Of a stretch of DNA of 64,000 nucleotides, positions 1 to 10,025 are shown piece after piece. The stretch is from positions 806,001 to 870,000 of the forward strand of contig CAJHZI010000882.1 of assembly GCA_905160935.1 (NCBI GenBank), written 5' to 3'. Each line of letters begins with the position of its first letter. Position 1 is the stretch's first letter. The notes beneath the pieces are model-generated. The model did no database searches. It had not been told where the DNA came from and saw only the letters and a list, made by a program, of their open reading frames with translations. Source of the stretch: Enchytraeus crypticus. Its lineage: Eukaryota > Annelida > Clitellata > Enchytraeida > Enchytraeidae. A program made the position numbers and the translations under genes.

Positions 1-97
1 AGTTTCATAAAAGTTGGCTATTTCGTACTGTTATTGATTGATTGATATAGATTAATTTTTGTCTTGCTCTGATTCATGCTCATATTTACATGTGCAG

Positions 98-233
98 TGA
101 TAGGAAACTGAGAGCAATGTATGGCAAGTGGATAGAAGCTTTTTATAGCTACGAAGTGGAGGTGTGGGAAAACTTCATTAAGAGCACCAGACGCTCGCTA
201 TCTCCATCCATCTTAGCATTTGCTAAGTCAAAG
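98..233 (+). CDS. ORP exon a (KLRAMYGKW motif)
   Basis: The acceptor TGTGCAG ends at 97 and the donor AAG/gttcgg lies after 233. The exon starts with the last base of a split codon and ends in phase 0. The peptide [19 protein letters not shown] matches the ORP strand that follows the sterol-binding core. The stretch after it ([16 protein letters not shown]) is less conserved, as is usual at this point of the family. Confidence 0.85.
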
Positions 234-3200
234 GTTCGGTATATGCAGTAGATCATGTGTATTCTGCGCATTCACTTACTAAAGATAGGCTACTATAGTA
301 CATGAATATTTTCGTATGCAGTTGTGTACTATAAGGCTTGTGGGCCTTCTTTAAAAACCTGTCTCTCTCTCTTAGTTTCCAAGCCAACTGGCAGATCCAT
401 GGTATATAACGCCTCCACACTTCTCTGTCTTCCTCTTTCCTCTATATTTGCACATAAGGGTGGGTCTTTAAATCATCTAACATACCTAATCTCAGCCTGC
501 CCCAGCTTCTTTTCCCTTCCATTCTTTTTTTAACAACCTGTATGATTGATTAAAGGAAAATAGTCTAAAAAGTCATTTACCATAATGTTGCATAAACGAT
601 CTCTAGCGGGATAGTAGTTGACAGAATTCTAGACAAGTTTTCAATAATTCAGACGTGTGCTCACCCTTACTGGTAATATGTACTGTTTGCCTTACAAAAA
701 CTCTGACTCTATTTGGTAGACACTCTCATACTATTTGTTTGTTTATATACAAATGCAAATGAAAATTGTCAACTATAAAATATTTACATTTTTACAAATT
801 GTAAAATGCTTACAATTTTAAAAAACATAAATGTACAATTCATTATATACAATTTATGTATGTCTTTTTATACACGTACATTTTTCTTAGAAAATCATAG
901 AAATTTCAATTATATAAAACGTAGCTTGATCTTTGATATTCTGTAAAATGGCATATTATACTTATTTTTCTTTCTCGTAATTTGATTTTAGCGCATAAAT
1001 GATAGCTATATGATTTACTGGTTAATTTCCATAACATGCCATATGAAACTGTATGCAGTATTCTGCTTGAAAAATATGAGTATCTAATACAAGGAGATGG
1101 ATATGTTATTTTACAGTATTTTGTCAAATATTGTAAGACAATATTTGCAGTAATTAGCATTTTGCTTTCAATGCCAGCTGAAGTGTTTATGTTGCAAATA
1201 CTTGATATTCTGAAATAAGGCAACGAAAACTACTATATATTTAACCATCTTAGACGATCTGAAAGAAAGTCTGCTGTTTATGCATTTTCTATTTACATCC
1301 TAACATTGATAAAGTACTTTAGAGAACAGAATATGATAACTATCTTTATGAACACATAGTGTCATCCATTAAATGACATAGCCACAAGTATTATACCACC
1401 TGTGTTTAAACTAGCTATTTTCAATTGTCCCGTCCAATAATATCTGGAGGATATCTTGATACCTGGTCTAAGCCAGGAACAAATCTATTAGTTATGCCAC
1501 TGCGAATCAATAGGTGCAGAGTTCAAATTCAGTGCTCGATCTCTCACTGACATGCTTTAGCGACAAGAAACCCGCCTTTAATTAGGCTTTAGCCGTTATA
1601 CTGTTCGATTTTATCTCCAGTAGAGGAAACGTACGTTAAATACGAGTAGAAAACGCACTTTAAATGAGTGGAGGTATCGCACTTTAAATGAGGGAGTAAA
1701 CGCAATTTAAATGATAATAATAATAACAACAATTAGAGTGCTACAGTCATCAATGACAACATCGAGCACTAATGAGACAAAAATCAAGCCGCCGAGCAAA
1801 AAAAGAAGGTCCAAAAACGGTGCAAATTCCAAAATCCAGAAATGCAGTCCAAAGTATTTGCTAATAAATTACTGTGTTTAATAAATTAATAAGTTAAAAT
1901 ATTTACTGTGTAAATGAATGAAGGTAACATACTTTAAATGAGTGGAGATAACATACTTTAACTTAAATGAATGTAGGTAACCTACTTTTAAATGAGTGGA
2001 GGTAACGTACTTTAAATGAGTGGAAGTGACGTACTTTATATGAGTGGAGGTAACGTACACTGTACTTTAAATGAGTGTAGCTAACGTACTTTAAATGAGT
2101 GGAGGTAACGTACTTAATAAGAGTGGAAGTAAAGTATTTTAAAAGAGTGTAGCTAACGTACTTTAAATGAGTGGAGGTAACGTACTTAATAAGAGTGGAA
2201 GTAAATTATTTTAAAAGAGTGTAGCTAACGTACTTTAAATGAGTGGAGGTAACGTACTTAATACGAGTGAAAGTGACGTACTTTATAAGAGTGAAAGTGA
2301 TGTACTTAATATGAGTGGAGATGACGTACTTTATATGAGTAGAGGTAGCGTACTTTACACGAGTGGTAAATGTTGCAGCAATCAGACGAGCCTCCCAGCA
2401 GAGGGTCCACGTGTAATTTGAATCTGGAGGGTCAGAAGCTGTTGTGGGAGGCCACGCCCCGTCCTGATCACTCAGTGCAGGTAGATATCATTTATGTAGT
2501 AGATTATTTTTCCTCCTACTTTTATTCCTTCTTCCATGTCTTTCTCCATCATTGCCTCAGCGTGAATGTTAAACAGCAGCGGCGAAATGCTGTAACCTTG
2601 TCTTACTCCACTTCCTATTTCACCTCCTTCTGAGTATTCTTGTTGGATTTTGATTACGGCTCTTTGATTCATGTACAGGTTTAAAATTAGTCTTCTATTT
2701 CTCCAATTCAACAAAAGATAAGAATAATTAATCAAATATGAATCATATTAATTAATAGATGATTATAATTAATAGAAGATAATCACTGAGTAGTAGAATT
2801 ATTAAAAAGTAGATAATCGTTTAATAATTAATGTGATATAATAGGACGTGATAATCATTTAACTATGATTATGTTATTTTAATTTTGATTTAGTGATAGA
2901 TAATTATTAATCATTTAACTATAGGATTATCAAAAATTAGATAATCATTTAATAATTAATAGGCGATCTATTGGAAATAAATATCATTTAGTACTAAATA
3001 TCGTTTAATAATTAAATAGATAATCATTCCATAGTGGATAACTATTTAATAGTTGGTGATCATTTATTTGCCAAATTTTTAAGTCTGATTTCAGTTTTTC
3101 TAAAGCAATAGACTAAGTATACAAGTTTAAAATATAGATGAGGCATCGTAAAAAATTAAAATTAAAAATTTTGCAATTGGATATACGAGCGTATGTGTAG

Positions 3201-5194
3201 CGATGTCATATTTTTGAAAGTCTTGCAAGAACTATTAATTACTCGTACGTTCATAAGTTCAAAAATAGCTCGTAGATACTTAAAAAATTCTTTAAAATAT
3301 TATGCGGAAATTATGGAAGGATTTTTCGCTTTTTGTTTACTTTTACGTCAAATATAAGTTCAGAAGTAAACCACCTGCTATTGTGGTACAAAAGCACAAG
3401 TAGAATATATTTTAATATAGCTACTATAAAGCTAATTTTACTAAATAAAGGGCCAGGTGATATATTTCCGTCCTGAGCAGTAGCCTGGTTACAATTATAT
3501 ATTGTATATTTTCTAGTATTATAACTTTACGAGGTTTGCTATTGGACTGAACGAGCTTCATCCTGAGATTTGCGTGAATCTGCCGCCCACTGACAGTCGA
3601 CTGAGACCCGACCTCAGGCTATTCGAACAGGGTGACCTGGGTACGCATTCATCTAATATTCTGCATTAATAGTCATTGGAATACAAAGGGAAACTATCAC
3701 AAAAGCCATATTATTTCCATTCTATAAGCTACATTAAGGTGTGGACATGTCATGGCTTTTGTGAAGAGAATAGCTTGTTGATCGATGGAGTGCTCTTAAT
3801 GAAACTTGAAAAAAGGCATAAAAGTACGAATACATACATTGGACTTGCTGAACCCGCCGCTTGGCAGAATACTAGGGAAAGAGAATCTTTATGGCCTCTC
3901 TAATAAACGTCTTAAAGCCTACCAAATGATTAGAAAGATACTTATCCCTTGAGAAGTCAATAATGACGGAGGGTGTTGTAATTTTGATCCGCCACCAACT
4001 GATACGCCGTTGGAAACCTAACCGATACGGCAACTGGCTCTACTATGCGGACTATGTGAATAATTTTGTTATTAATACTACTCAACCAGTTTAATTATTT
4101 TGGTACCTTTTATGGAAGATGTATCATCTAGGATGCAACTATCATCTCCTTATATTATGACACTACCTACATGTATCTGGCATCAAACTTACAATGTAAT
4201 GAAATGATCATCCATGACTATGCCTATCGCTTTTGACACCACATATAATTTACTATTGTGGTTTTGGAATAAGAATCCTCAATTATTGAACTGATTGCAG
4301 TAAATTTTAAATAATGCAATTAAATTCAGAAAAATAAATCAAGTTTGCGTAAGCTGTGATTGTTGGTGTAACAGATGGATCTCAAAATGAGAAGAATCGA
4401 GTTGAAGAAAAGCAGAGACAATTGAAGAAAGAGAGGAAGCGAAATAAAGAAGAGTGGGTGCCTAGGTCTGCCTATGCTAATCTATTAACAATATCTTATA
4501 AGAAATAATATTTTATATGAAATACATTGAAGTACATTTTGCAAGTAAATTGCCACTATAACTTACCGTTGTTTCATCTGAATTCTTTTAATTCCTTACT
4601 CTTAATTTTAATTTTTTCTTGCATAAAAATCTGCGTTTATAAGATCATGAATCCGTGCTGCTTAGTTGATTGTAAAAATTCTAAATCTATATATATATAT
4701 ATATAAAACAAAGTCGTGTTCGTAATGGTTCTTATTACTCAAGAACGGCTGGACAGATTTTAATGATCTCGGACATTTTGGATTCGTCTCCAGCAGCCCC
4801 TTGCATAATATCCAATAAAATATTAAAAACATATGCTACTGACCAAAAAAACGGATAAACTAAAACATGTCAAAATCATAACATGCTCCCATCTGTGGAG
4901 TGACTTGCATCTATTTAGACTAATATTAGAATACGATATGTTGACGTCATCTATTCAACATCTTCCGGAAGCATCGGTAGCCCAGTGGTATAGGTGCTAG
5001 ACTTTAGATCATGTGGTCCGGGGTTCGATTCTGGCTCGGGTCATCTTTATTTGTTAAAATTTTATTAAATTTTATAAGTTTCTTAAGATTAAAAATGGTG
5101 TAATTTTTTTCAATCTTAATACATCAAACAAAATAGAGAGATGGATAGAGAGATAGATAGAAATAGAGAGAGAGATAGAGAGAGAGAGATTTAG

Positions 5195-5228
<34 letters not shown>

Positions 5229-5472
5229 ATAGAAAGATAGAGAGAGAGATAGATAGAGAGAGAGAGAGGGGGGGGGGGAGATAGAGAGGAAGAGTAAGAT
5301 AGATAGAGAGAGATATATATAGAGAGAGACATAGATAGAGAGATAGATAGATAGAGAGAGAGATAGATAGAAAGAGAGAGAGAGAGAGAGAGAGGAGATT
5401 GATGGATGGATGGATGGATGAATGGATGGATAGATTGATAGATAGATAGATTGATAGGTTTAAAGATAGACA

Positions 5473-5505
<33 letters not shown>

Positions 5506-6114
5506 TGGATATTGTTGATAGGCGGTACGAAGTCCGCCGGGTCAGCTAGTTAGTTAATAAAGTTAAAATCTGTGATAGTTTCAAACAAATTAAAGTTATT
5601 CCTTTCTGAAGATGACCACATCATATTATGTATACTTTGCATATTAGTACCATAATTAGAAATCTCTAAAATTTGTCAAATCTATTTATTTATATTAATA
5701 GTTTAGAATTTCTTTTTAGTTGATTATAAACTGAAAATGCTAAGGCACCTGTTTTACTACATCCTTGGTGAAAAGCTTAAATGAAGTAGCGGATGTTACA
5801 TTTTCTCCAATCATACTGATGATGATGACCATCATCATATACAGCACTTCCATCATCGTCTATTAGGCGCCATCATCGTCATCCCCAAAATCGTCCTAAT
5901 CTTCAGTAGTAGTAGCAGCATAGAGATAAAAGTCGTAGTAGTAGTAGTATTTTACTGTAAGTTATAGTATTTTATTGATTCTATTGTAATGCTTTTATTG
6001 TTTCATTTTAGATGGTTCAAGCCCGTAACGAATCCACATTGCAATAAAGAAGATTGGGAATTCACTGGGCAGTATTGGCAGAGAAATTGGAGTAATTGTA
6101 TAGATATATTTTAG
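98..6114 (+). CDS. Oxysterol-binding-protein-related protein (ORP), last five exons, 5' part outside window
   Basis: Five exons at 98-233, 2379-2480, 3517-3640, 4375-4465 and 6012-6114 encode about 184 residues of the C-terminal half of an ORP lipid-binding (ORD) domain. Phases agree at every junction: 0, 0, 1 and 2. Family motifs in order are KLRAMYGKW (exon 98-233), [10 protein letters not shown] (2379-2480), [13 protein letters not shown] and [10 protein letters not shown] (3517-3640), EEKQR (4375-4465), and WEFTGQYW...DIF then stop TAG at 6112-6114. The family moves sterols and phosphoinositides between membranes at contact sites. The EQVSHHPP ligand motif and any PH or ankyrin domains would lie upstream of the window. 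The KLRA-YGKW and LLW-APRP phrases look closest to the ORP1/ORP2 branch, but that is a judgement from memory. Introns hold a LINE tail, a 24-base minisatellite, a SINE and a Helitron. I saw no AATAAA within about 250 bases after the stop. Confidence 0.9.
361..531 (-). mobile_element. (GA)n-tailed LINE, 3' end fragment
   Basis: Read on the minus strand, this ends in the family signature TATATACCATGG, then GATCTGCC and a (GA)n tail (here a short (TC)n at 361-372). The preceding sequence matches the C-terminal coding end [14 protein letters not shown] of copies at 20194-20371 and 35240-35480. It sits in the first ORP intron of the window. Confidence 0.7.
1480..1615 (+). mobile_element. tRNA-derived SINE family A, diverged copy
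   Basis: A promoter-like box B (GAGTTCAAATTC) is followed by TCTCACTGACATGCTTTAGCGA, the core shared with the better copies at 27740 and 45972. A close relative, with GGTGCAGA and AACTAGGCTTTA, lies at 44150-44290. Confidence 0.45.
1620..2366. repeat. 24-base minisatellite with a 72-base higher-order unit
   Basis: Units resembling GTAACGTACTTTAAATGAGT plus GGAG (24 bases) fill 1620-1712 and 1910-2366. The roughly 200 bases between (1713-1909) are not repeat units. Around 2101-2245 three-unit blocks of 72 bases recur almost unchanged, so the array has grown in multi-unit steps. The unit length is a multiple of three, so open frames such as the SESDVLY series at 2239-2421 are a by-product. Confidence 0.9.
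2379..2480 (+). CDS. ORP exon b (LLWEATPRP motif), abutting a minisatellite
   Basis: The acceptor TGTTGCAG ends at 2378 and the donor CAG/gtagat follows 2480; the exon is 34 codons, phase 0 at both ends. The peptide includes [19 protein letters not shown], matching the ORP strand just before the YNFT motif of the next exon. The 24-base tandem array runs to within about 15 bases of this acceptor, and a minus-strand LINE fragment begins within about 10 bases of the donor. Confidence 0.85.
2487..2735 (-). mobile_element. LINE reverse transcriptase fragment (RTE/Jockey-like)
   Basis: The minus strand encodes [20 protein letters not shown] followed by [20 protein letters not shown] and a YIND in place of the usual YADD. 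That order is the palm region of a non-LTR reverse transcriptase. It may be an inner piece of the (GA)n-tailed LINE found elsewhere here. It is 5'- and 3'-truncated. Confidence 0.75.
3517..3640 (+). CDS. ORP exon c (TDSRLRPD motif)
   Basis: The acceptor TTTTCTAG ends at 3516 and the donor CTGG/gtacgc follows 3640. There are 41 codons plus one base, so the exon ends in phase 1. It encodes [13 protein letters not shown], then [19 protein letters not shown]. The TDSRLRPD block is among the most conserved parts of the ORP family, and this exon alone identifies the gene. Confidence 0.93.
3670..3900 (+). mobile_element. SINE-like family B, 3' half, sense
   Basis: This matches the family copy at 16980-17290 in GTGAAGAGAATAGCTTGTTG, GAGTGCTCTTAATGAAAC, TACGAATACATACATTGGAC and CGCCGCTTGGCAGAATACTAG, and ends in a purine-rich tail. 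It lies in the ORP intron after 3640. Confidence 0.6.
4375..4465 (+). CDS. ORP exon d (EEKQR helix)
   Basis: The acceptor GTAACAG ends at 4374; the donor CCTAG/gtctgc follows 4465. It enters in phase 1, completing the Asp codon of QGDLD, and leaves in phase 2. It encodes a charged helix with the family motif EEKQR followed by [15 protein letters not shown]. Confidence 0.9.
4974..5045 (+). other. tRNA-like sequence inside the Helitron
   Basis: TAGCCCAGTGGTATAGGTGC resembles an A box and GGGGTTCGATTCTGG matches the B-box consensus at tRNA-like spacing. The anticodon stem pairs poorly, so this is probably not a working tRNA; it may act only as a pol III promoter. Confidence 0.55.
5139..5512. 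repeat. GAGA/GATA/GATG/GACA microsatellite tract
   Basis: Interrupted (GA)n, (GATA)n, (GATG)n and (CAGA)n runs make up most of the Helitron's 3' half. The long minus-strand Ser/Leu/Tyr frame over it is an artefact of the repeat. Confidence 0.9.
6012..6114 (+). CDS. ORP last coding exon and stop
   Basis: The acceptor TCATTTTAG ends at 6011. Its first base completes the Arg codon of VPRWF, followed by [27 protein letters not shown] and IDIF, then TAG at 6112-6114. The TG-YW...W..C.DIF ending is the normal C terminus of ORP proteins, so the gene is intact at this end. Confidence 0.93.
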
Positions 6115-7135
6115 ATAGATTGTGTTGTTGTAGACTGTGTAGGAATACTAACCTGCTTGCTTTTGTTGGTTTAGCGAAGTTACTATTTAACGAGCAGGCA
6201 ATTATTGTCTAATATAAATTCTCAAAGTCCGACTTAATTTTATATATCAGCAGTGTCTTACTTGTACATCTTGGCATATCTTTTTAACTTTTCTACACCA
6301 TAGAAACTCCTTGGGTCTAATCAGTGCCAGGTTATTTAAGCGTGATATAGTTTTTTATATGAAGGAAGATAAACATTATTGGAATAACACTTACAACCTA
6401 TATACTATATAGGCCTACTTGTTACAAGTAAAATGCACAAGTGAACATTCATTTAAGAGTATCATAGCCTACACGAAACTCATGAACATCACGCAATCTT
6501 CTACAGCATCATAAAAGTATTTCCTAAACATCGCACAAATATCGTTTGAACATCATATAATATAGATTTTGCATAGCACACAATCAAGTTTTGAGCATCA
6601 AGCAAATTTCATTTCTATAACGCATAAATATCTTTTTAACATCATATACAGTTATAAAAGTTATATAAGTTCCTATTGCACGTGTTTCCAACTGCAATGT
6701 CTTGAATTATGTAGCGGCATGTTTAACATTCATCACAGTAATTTAAGTAACTTTCACTGCCTCTAACAGGTCATTGTAATCATTTCAATCCTATCTTTAG
6801 CTACAATTAACGTCACTTCCATACCAGAATTGAACTGATACAATACGATACTGAAACGATTCGAACGTATTAATCGATACGATGAATTAAAAATGCATCA
6901 AAAATCATTTTCTCTTATGCATCGGGCCTTCTCCACTATGGCTAATAGAAAGAGATAGTTTCTCCAGGTGCGACGAAGATCACTGTACGCTCCTCAATTG
7001 AGACTAAACCTACATTTTAATCACTGTAGGGTGCTTAAATTTAGTTTCTTGAAATGAGGATCTTTGTGGAGACAGCCCTGAATGTTCAATTTTACTATAT
7101 CGGAGATATCTTAGCTACGCGCTGTGCCATATTAC
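6115..7135. other. 3' flank of the ORP gene, no gene seen
   Basis: AT-rich sequence with no recognisable coding frame or repeat family. The beginning must include the ORP 3' untranslated region, but I cannot place its end. Confidence 0.6.
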
Positions 7136-7137
7136 TT

Positions 7138-7398
7138 TGATTGTTTCATTGGAGATTGATTCATACTAGCTTGATTGATTCATTGGAGATTGATTCATGC
7201 TAGCTTGATTGATTCATCGGGGATTGATTCATACTAGCTTGATTGATTCATCGGGATTGATTCGTACTAGCTTGATTGATTCATCGGGGATTGATTCATA
7301 ATAGCTTGATTGATACATTGGAGATTGATCCGTACTAGTTTGACTAATTCATCGTAAATTGATTTATACTAGCTTGATTGATTCATCGATTATTGGTT
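7138..7398. repeat. 34-base minisatellite
   Basis: About seven to eight units like TTGATTGATTCATCGGGG + ATTGATTCATACTAGC. Central units are most alike; the outer ones are diverged, and one unit is two bases shorter. Confidence 0.85.
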
Positions 7399-8655
7399 GA
7401 TTGATTTACCATTAAATTAATACTATACGAAGAACTTATGCGGGTTTTTATGACTCTTTGGAATAGTTCGATGCTGATTTAGAACTACTAGTTTTTAGTT
7501 GCGCGTTTGTCTATAATTGTGCAGTATATAGTCGTGTAGTGCATATTCTGTGTGTTTGTATTTTGGACACGTAAATACAAAATAAAATAATTTCAGTTGA
7601 TATTTCATATGTGACAGAAATAATCTATAGTAAACATTGCGTCAATAAAATATTTGGAATTTTCAGGACTGTTCGTTTCATTTGTATGCTAATCAAAACA
7701 CTTTAATTGAAAAGTAAGTTAGTTTATCTTCCAAAAATCACAACCTGCTTTAGTTAATCTAATAAAATACGAGTAATTAAACAGATTGTGTTGTTTTATA
7801 GATAAAGAATTCTAGTAACCCTCTGATTAAGGATTGCATAGAAGTCAAGTCGCAGAACAGTTTTATTGTCATCACAATATCTGAGTGTGCCACCTCTTTG
7901 AACTTGTGGAGCTTTCCCACAGTGTGTGTGTGCCCAGAGGAACCCAGATCAAAGCAAAACTCATCTACGGAAGCTTACTTTGATCTCTCTGCGTAACATA
8001 GATGATAGAACAAAACTCGAAGTCTAATATTTGGTTAATTCCAAAATCTAAAACTACCATTGTACCACACAAAATCTTCAATATATGATATACAATTGTT
8101 AACTAGGCTACTAGGTTAAAAACTCTACAGCCCTCTTAATCGACGTGATTTAAATATACAAACAAGAGAGCCCATAAAACATGCAAGTAAAAGGTTTCTG
8201 CGCAGAATAAAATACGTGTTTAAATCGTCAATGACGTACGGTACACGTTGCCATTCAGTATTCTCTCGATACTAGATTATAACCTTGTAACGTGTGAAAG
8301 TGCGAAAAAAGAGGACAATTAATTGCAAGATTATAGACCACGTACAGAAAACATCTGCTAGACCTACATTAGAACAATCGTGTCTGTGGTTAAGAATAGA
8401 AACGATTAAACTTAATGTACAATAGTGGTTGAATAGACGCCCTCGGCGTTTATAACGATATTGGTGCTGTACGTGATCGTAGACCACATGAAAACTCAAG
8501 TGAAACACACGACATTTAGGTTCTAATGAAGGCATTTGAGCAGATGAACTTGCTGATCGGTACTAAATCTGATTGATATTTACTAATGGCTAGTATTAGA
8601 CAGTGTAAGTCACTTTGAAGCGTTCTGTTTCTCAGAAGTGTGTAGGTATACTGAT
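7399..8655. other. No gene recognised
   Basis: No splice-bounded conserved peptide was found on either strand. A minus-strand stretch at 7815-8000 has a moderately open frame, but no family I recognise. Confidence 0.5.
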
Positions 8656-8659
8656 CAAC

Positions 8660-8760
8660 TTTTTTATTTATTTATTGCTTTATTTCAGGCATAGTAACCC
8701 ATACATGTCTCTTGCAACATACTGCTTAGTAACAATTTAATAAGCATTTGTAACATATTG
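8660..8760 (-). mobile_element. Possible LINE 3' end
   Basis: On the minus strand this reads TGCCTGAAATAAAGCAATAAATAAATAAA, a typical 3' terminus of CR1/L2-type LINEs, with no coding part left nearby. Confidence 0.35.
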
Positions 8761-9339
8761 AACTTATATATATATATATATACAGTCGTTTAATCGTTGT
8801 ATATACAATCTACCTCTTTATACAAGTGTATATACAGTATATACAGTCGTTTCACCGTTGGCTACTTCAATGGTCTAAGACGAACTGACGCAATTATTGT
8901 TACACATTATTACATGTAGTTGCAATAATTGTGTAACCTAATGTTTGTCTAACTTCATGGGGCCTACTTAATCACATTCTTGGCTGGATAAACTTTCATT
9001 AAATTAAGATGAAATAATTAATTTTTGCCAATTCTACATAAAAGAACTAATTAGATTGATCATAATTGTACAGTTTTGATAGGTACCAGCTGATTGAAGC
9101 CTGATTCATACGAAGTGCTGTTAAAAGCGTGAATGTAGTTTTGCCTCAAAATTCGCTTCACTGTATACTACTAGCCTACATGGAGTATCTTAAAAATAAA
9201 GCTGTCTACAAATATCTGTGCAATACTGAAGTTTCAAATAAAAGAAATGTCGTATCATAAACTTAACGGATTGTACATATATAATATTATGACGTTATGC
9301 TCGAATAGCCTCAAAATAAAATGTTAAATTACTTTAATG

Positions 9340-9480
9340 CAAAATACTTTAAAGCTAAAAATGCTAAGGTTAACGTCAGCTTCCTCACTCGAAAGCGATG
9401 TCAGTGACGGGCGAGCCCAGGATTTGAACCCGCACCTACTGATCCGCGGTAGAGTAACTTACCGACTTCGCCACTGGCTG
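9340..9480 (-). mobile_element. tRNA-derived SINE family A copy
   Basis: On the minus strand the order is AGCCAGTGGCGAAGTCGGTA, a diverged box A, GATCAGTAGGTGCGGGTTCA (box B), then the core GTCACTGACATCGCTTTCGA and GAAGCTGACGTTAACCTTAG. This is one of the best copies, with an intact head. Confidence 0.75.
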
Positions 9481-9500
9481 AAGCCAGTGGCGAAGTCGGT
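9461..9500. repeat. Perfect 19-base inverted repeat, head-to-head SINE ends
   Basis: ACCGACTTCGCCACTGGCT is followed after two bases by its exact complement. The right arm equals the 5' head of SINE family A, so a second SINE head (continuing to about 9530) faces the copy at 9340-9480. Confidence 0.85.
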
Positions 9501-9618
9501 AAATGATTCTGTGCTTTAGCAGTGTATACTTGAGTATTCAAAAATAACGTTTTATTAAAAACAAACTATTTACAAAATGGAATAATAAAATTTATCACAC
9601 ACTCCAGGGACTACAAAA

Positions 9619-9669
9619 CATATATATATATATATATATATATATAGACTATATATATATATATATAAC

Positions 9670-9702
<33 letters not shown>

Positions 9703-9766
9703 ATAATATATTTAATATATATTTATATATAATATATATATATATATAATATATTTAATATATATT

Positions 9767-9805
<39 letters not shown>

Positions 9806-9976
9806 TATATATAATAAATATATATATTTTTTATTTATATATTTATTATATATATATTTATATATATATATATATATTTTATAAAAATATATATTTATAT
9901 TTAATATATTATATATATATAATATTATATATATATATTATATATATATATTTATATATATATATATATTTATATT

Positions 9977-10022
<46 letters not shown>
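9619..10022. repeat. Long (TA)n-rich tract
   Basis: About 400 bases almost only A and T, mostly alternating, with interruptions such as TTTATTTATATATTTATT. It directly abuts the LINE fragment at 10026. Confidence 0.95.
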
Positions 10023-10023
<1 letters not shown>

Positions 10024-10025
10024 CT

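Larger units (their letters stand above)
4686..5549 (+). mobile_element. Non-autonomous Helitron with a tRNA-like segment
   Basis: It starts with TC (TCTATATATA, 4686) after an A and ends with CTAG (5546-5549) before a T, the A/T target rule of Helitrons. Just upstream of the end is a perfect hairpin, GGCGG-tacgaagt-CCGCC (5521-5538). The 5' part has AAGAACGGCTGGACAGATTT, a phrase common in animal repeats of this kind. A tRNA-like stretch (4974-5045) and a long GATA/GAGA tract fill the rest. No Rep/helicase coding is present, so it depended on another copy. It lies in the ORP intron 4466-6011. Confidence 0.8.

Noticed and set aside
1620-2366. The direct repeats as a CRISPR array
   Set aside because: There are no unique spacers of fixed length, and the setting is a eukaryotic intron.
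2239-2421. Repetitive peptide [15 protein letters not shown] as a repeat protein
   Set aside because: The 24-base minisatellite is intronic, with units in all frames and strands; the frame is a by-product that happens to run toward the ORP exon.
5072-5473. A 133-codon minus-strand frame rich in Ser, Leu and Tyr
   Set aside because: It is entirely the GA/GATA tract inside the Helitron.
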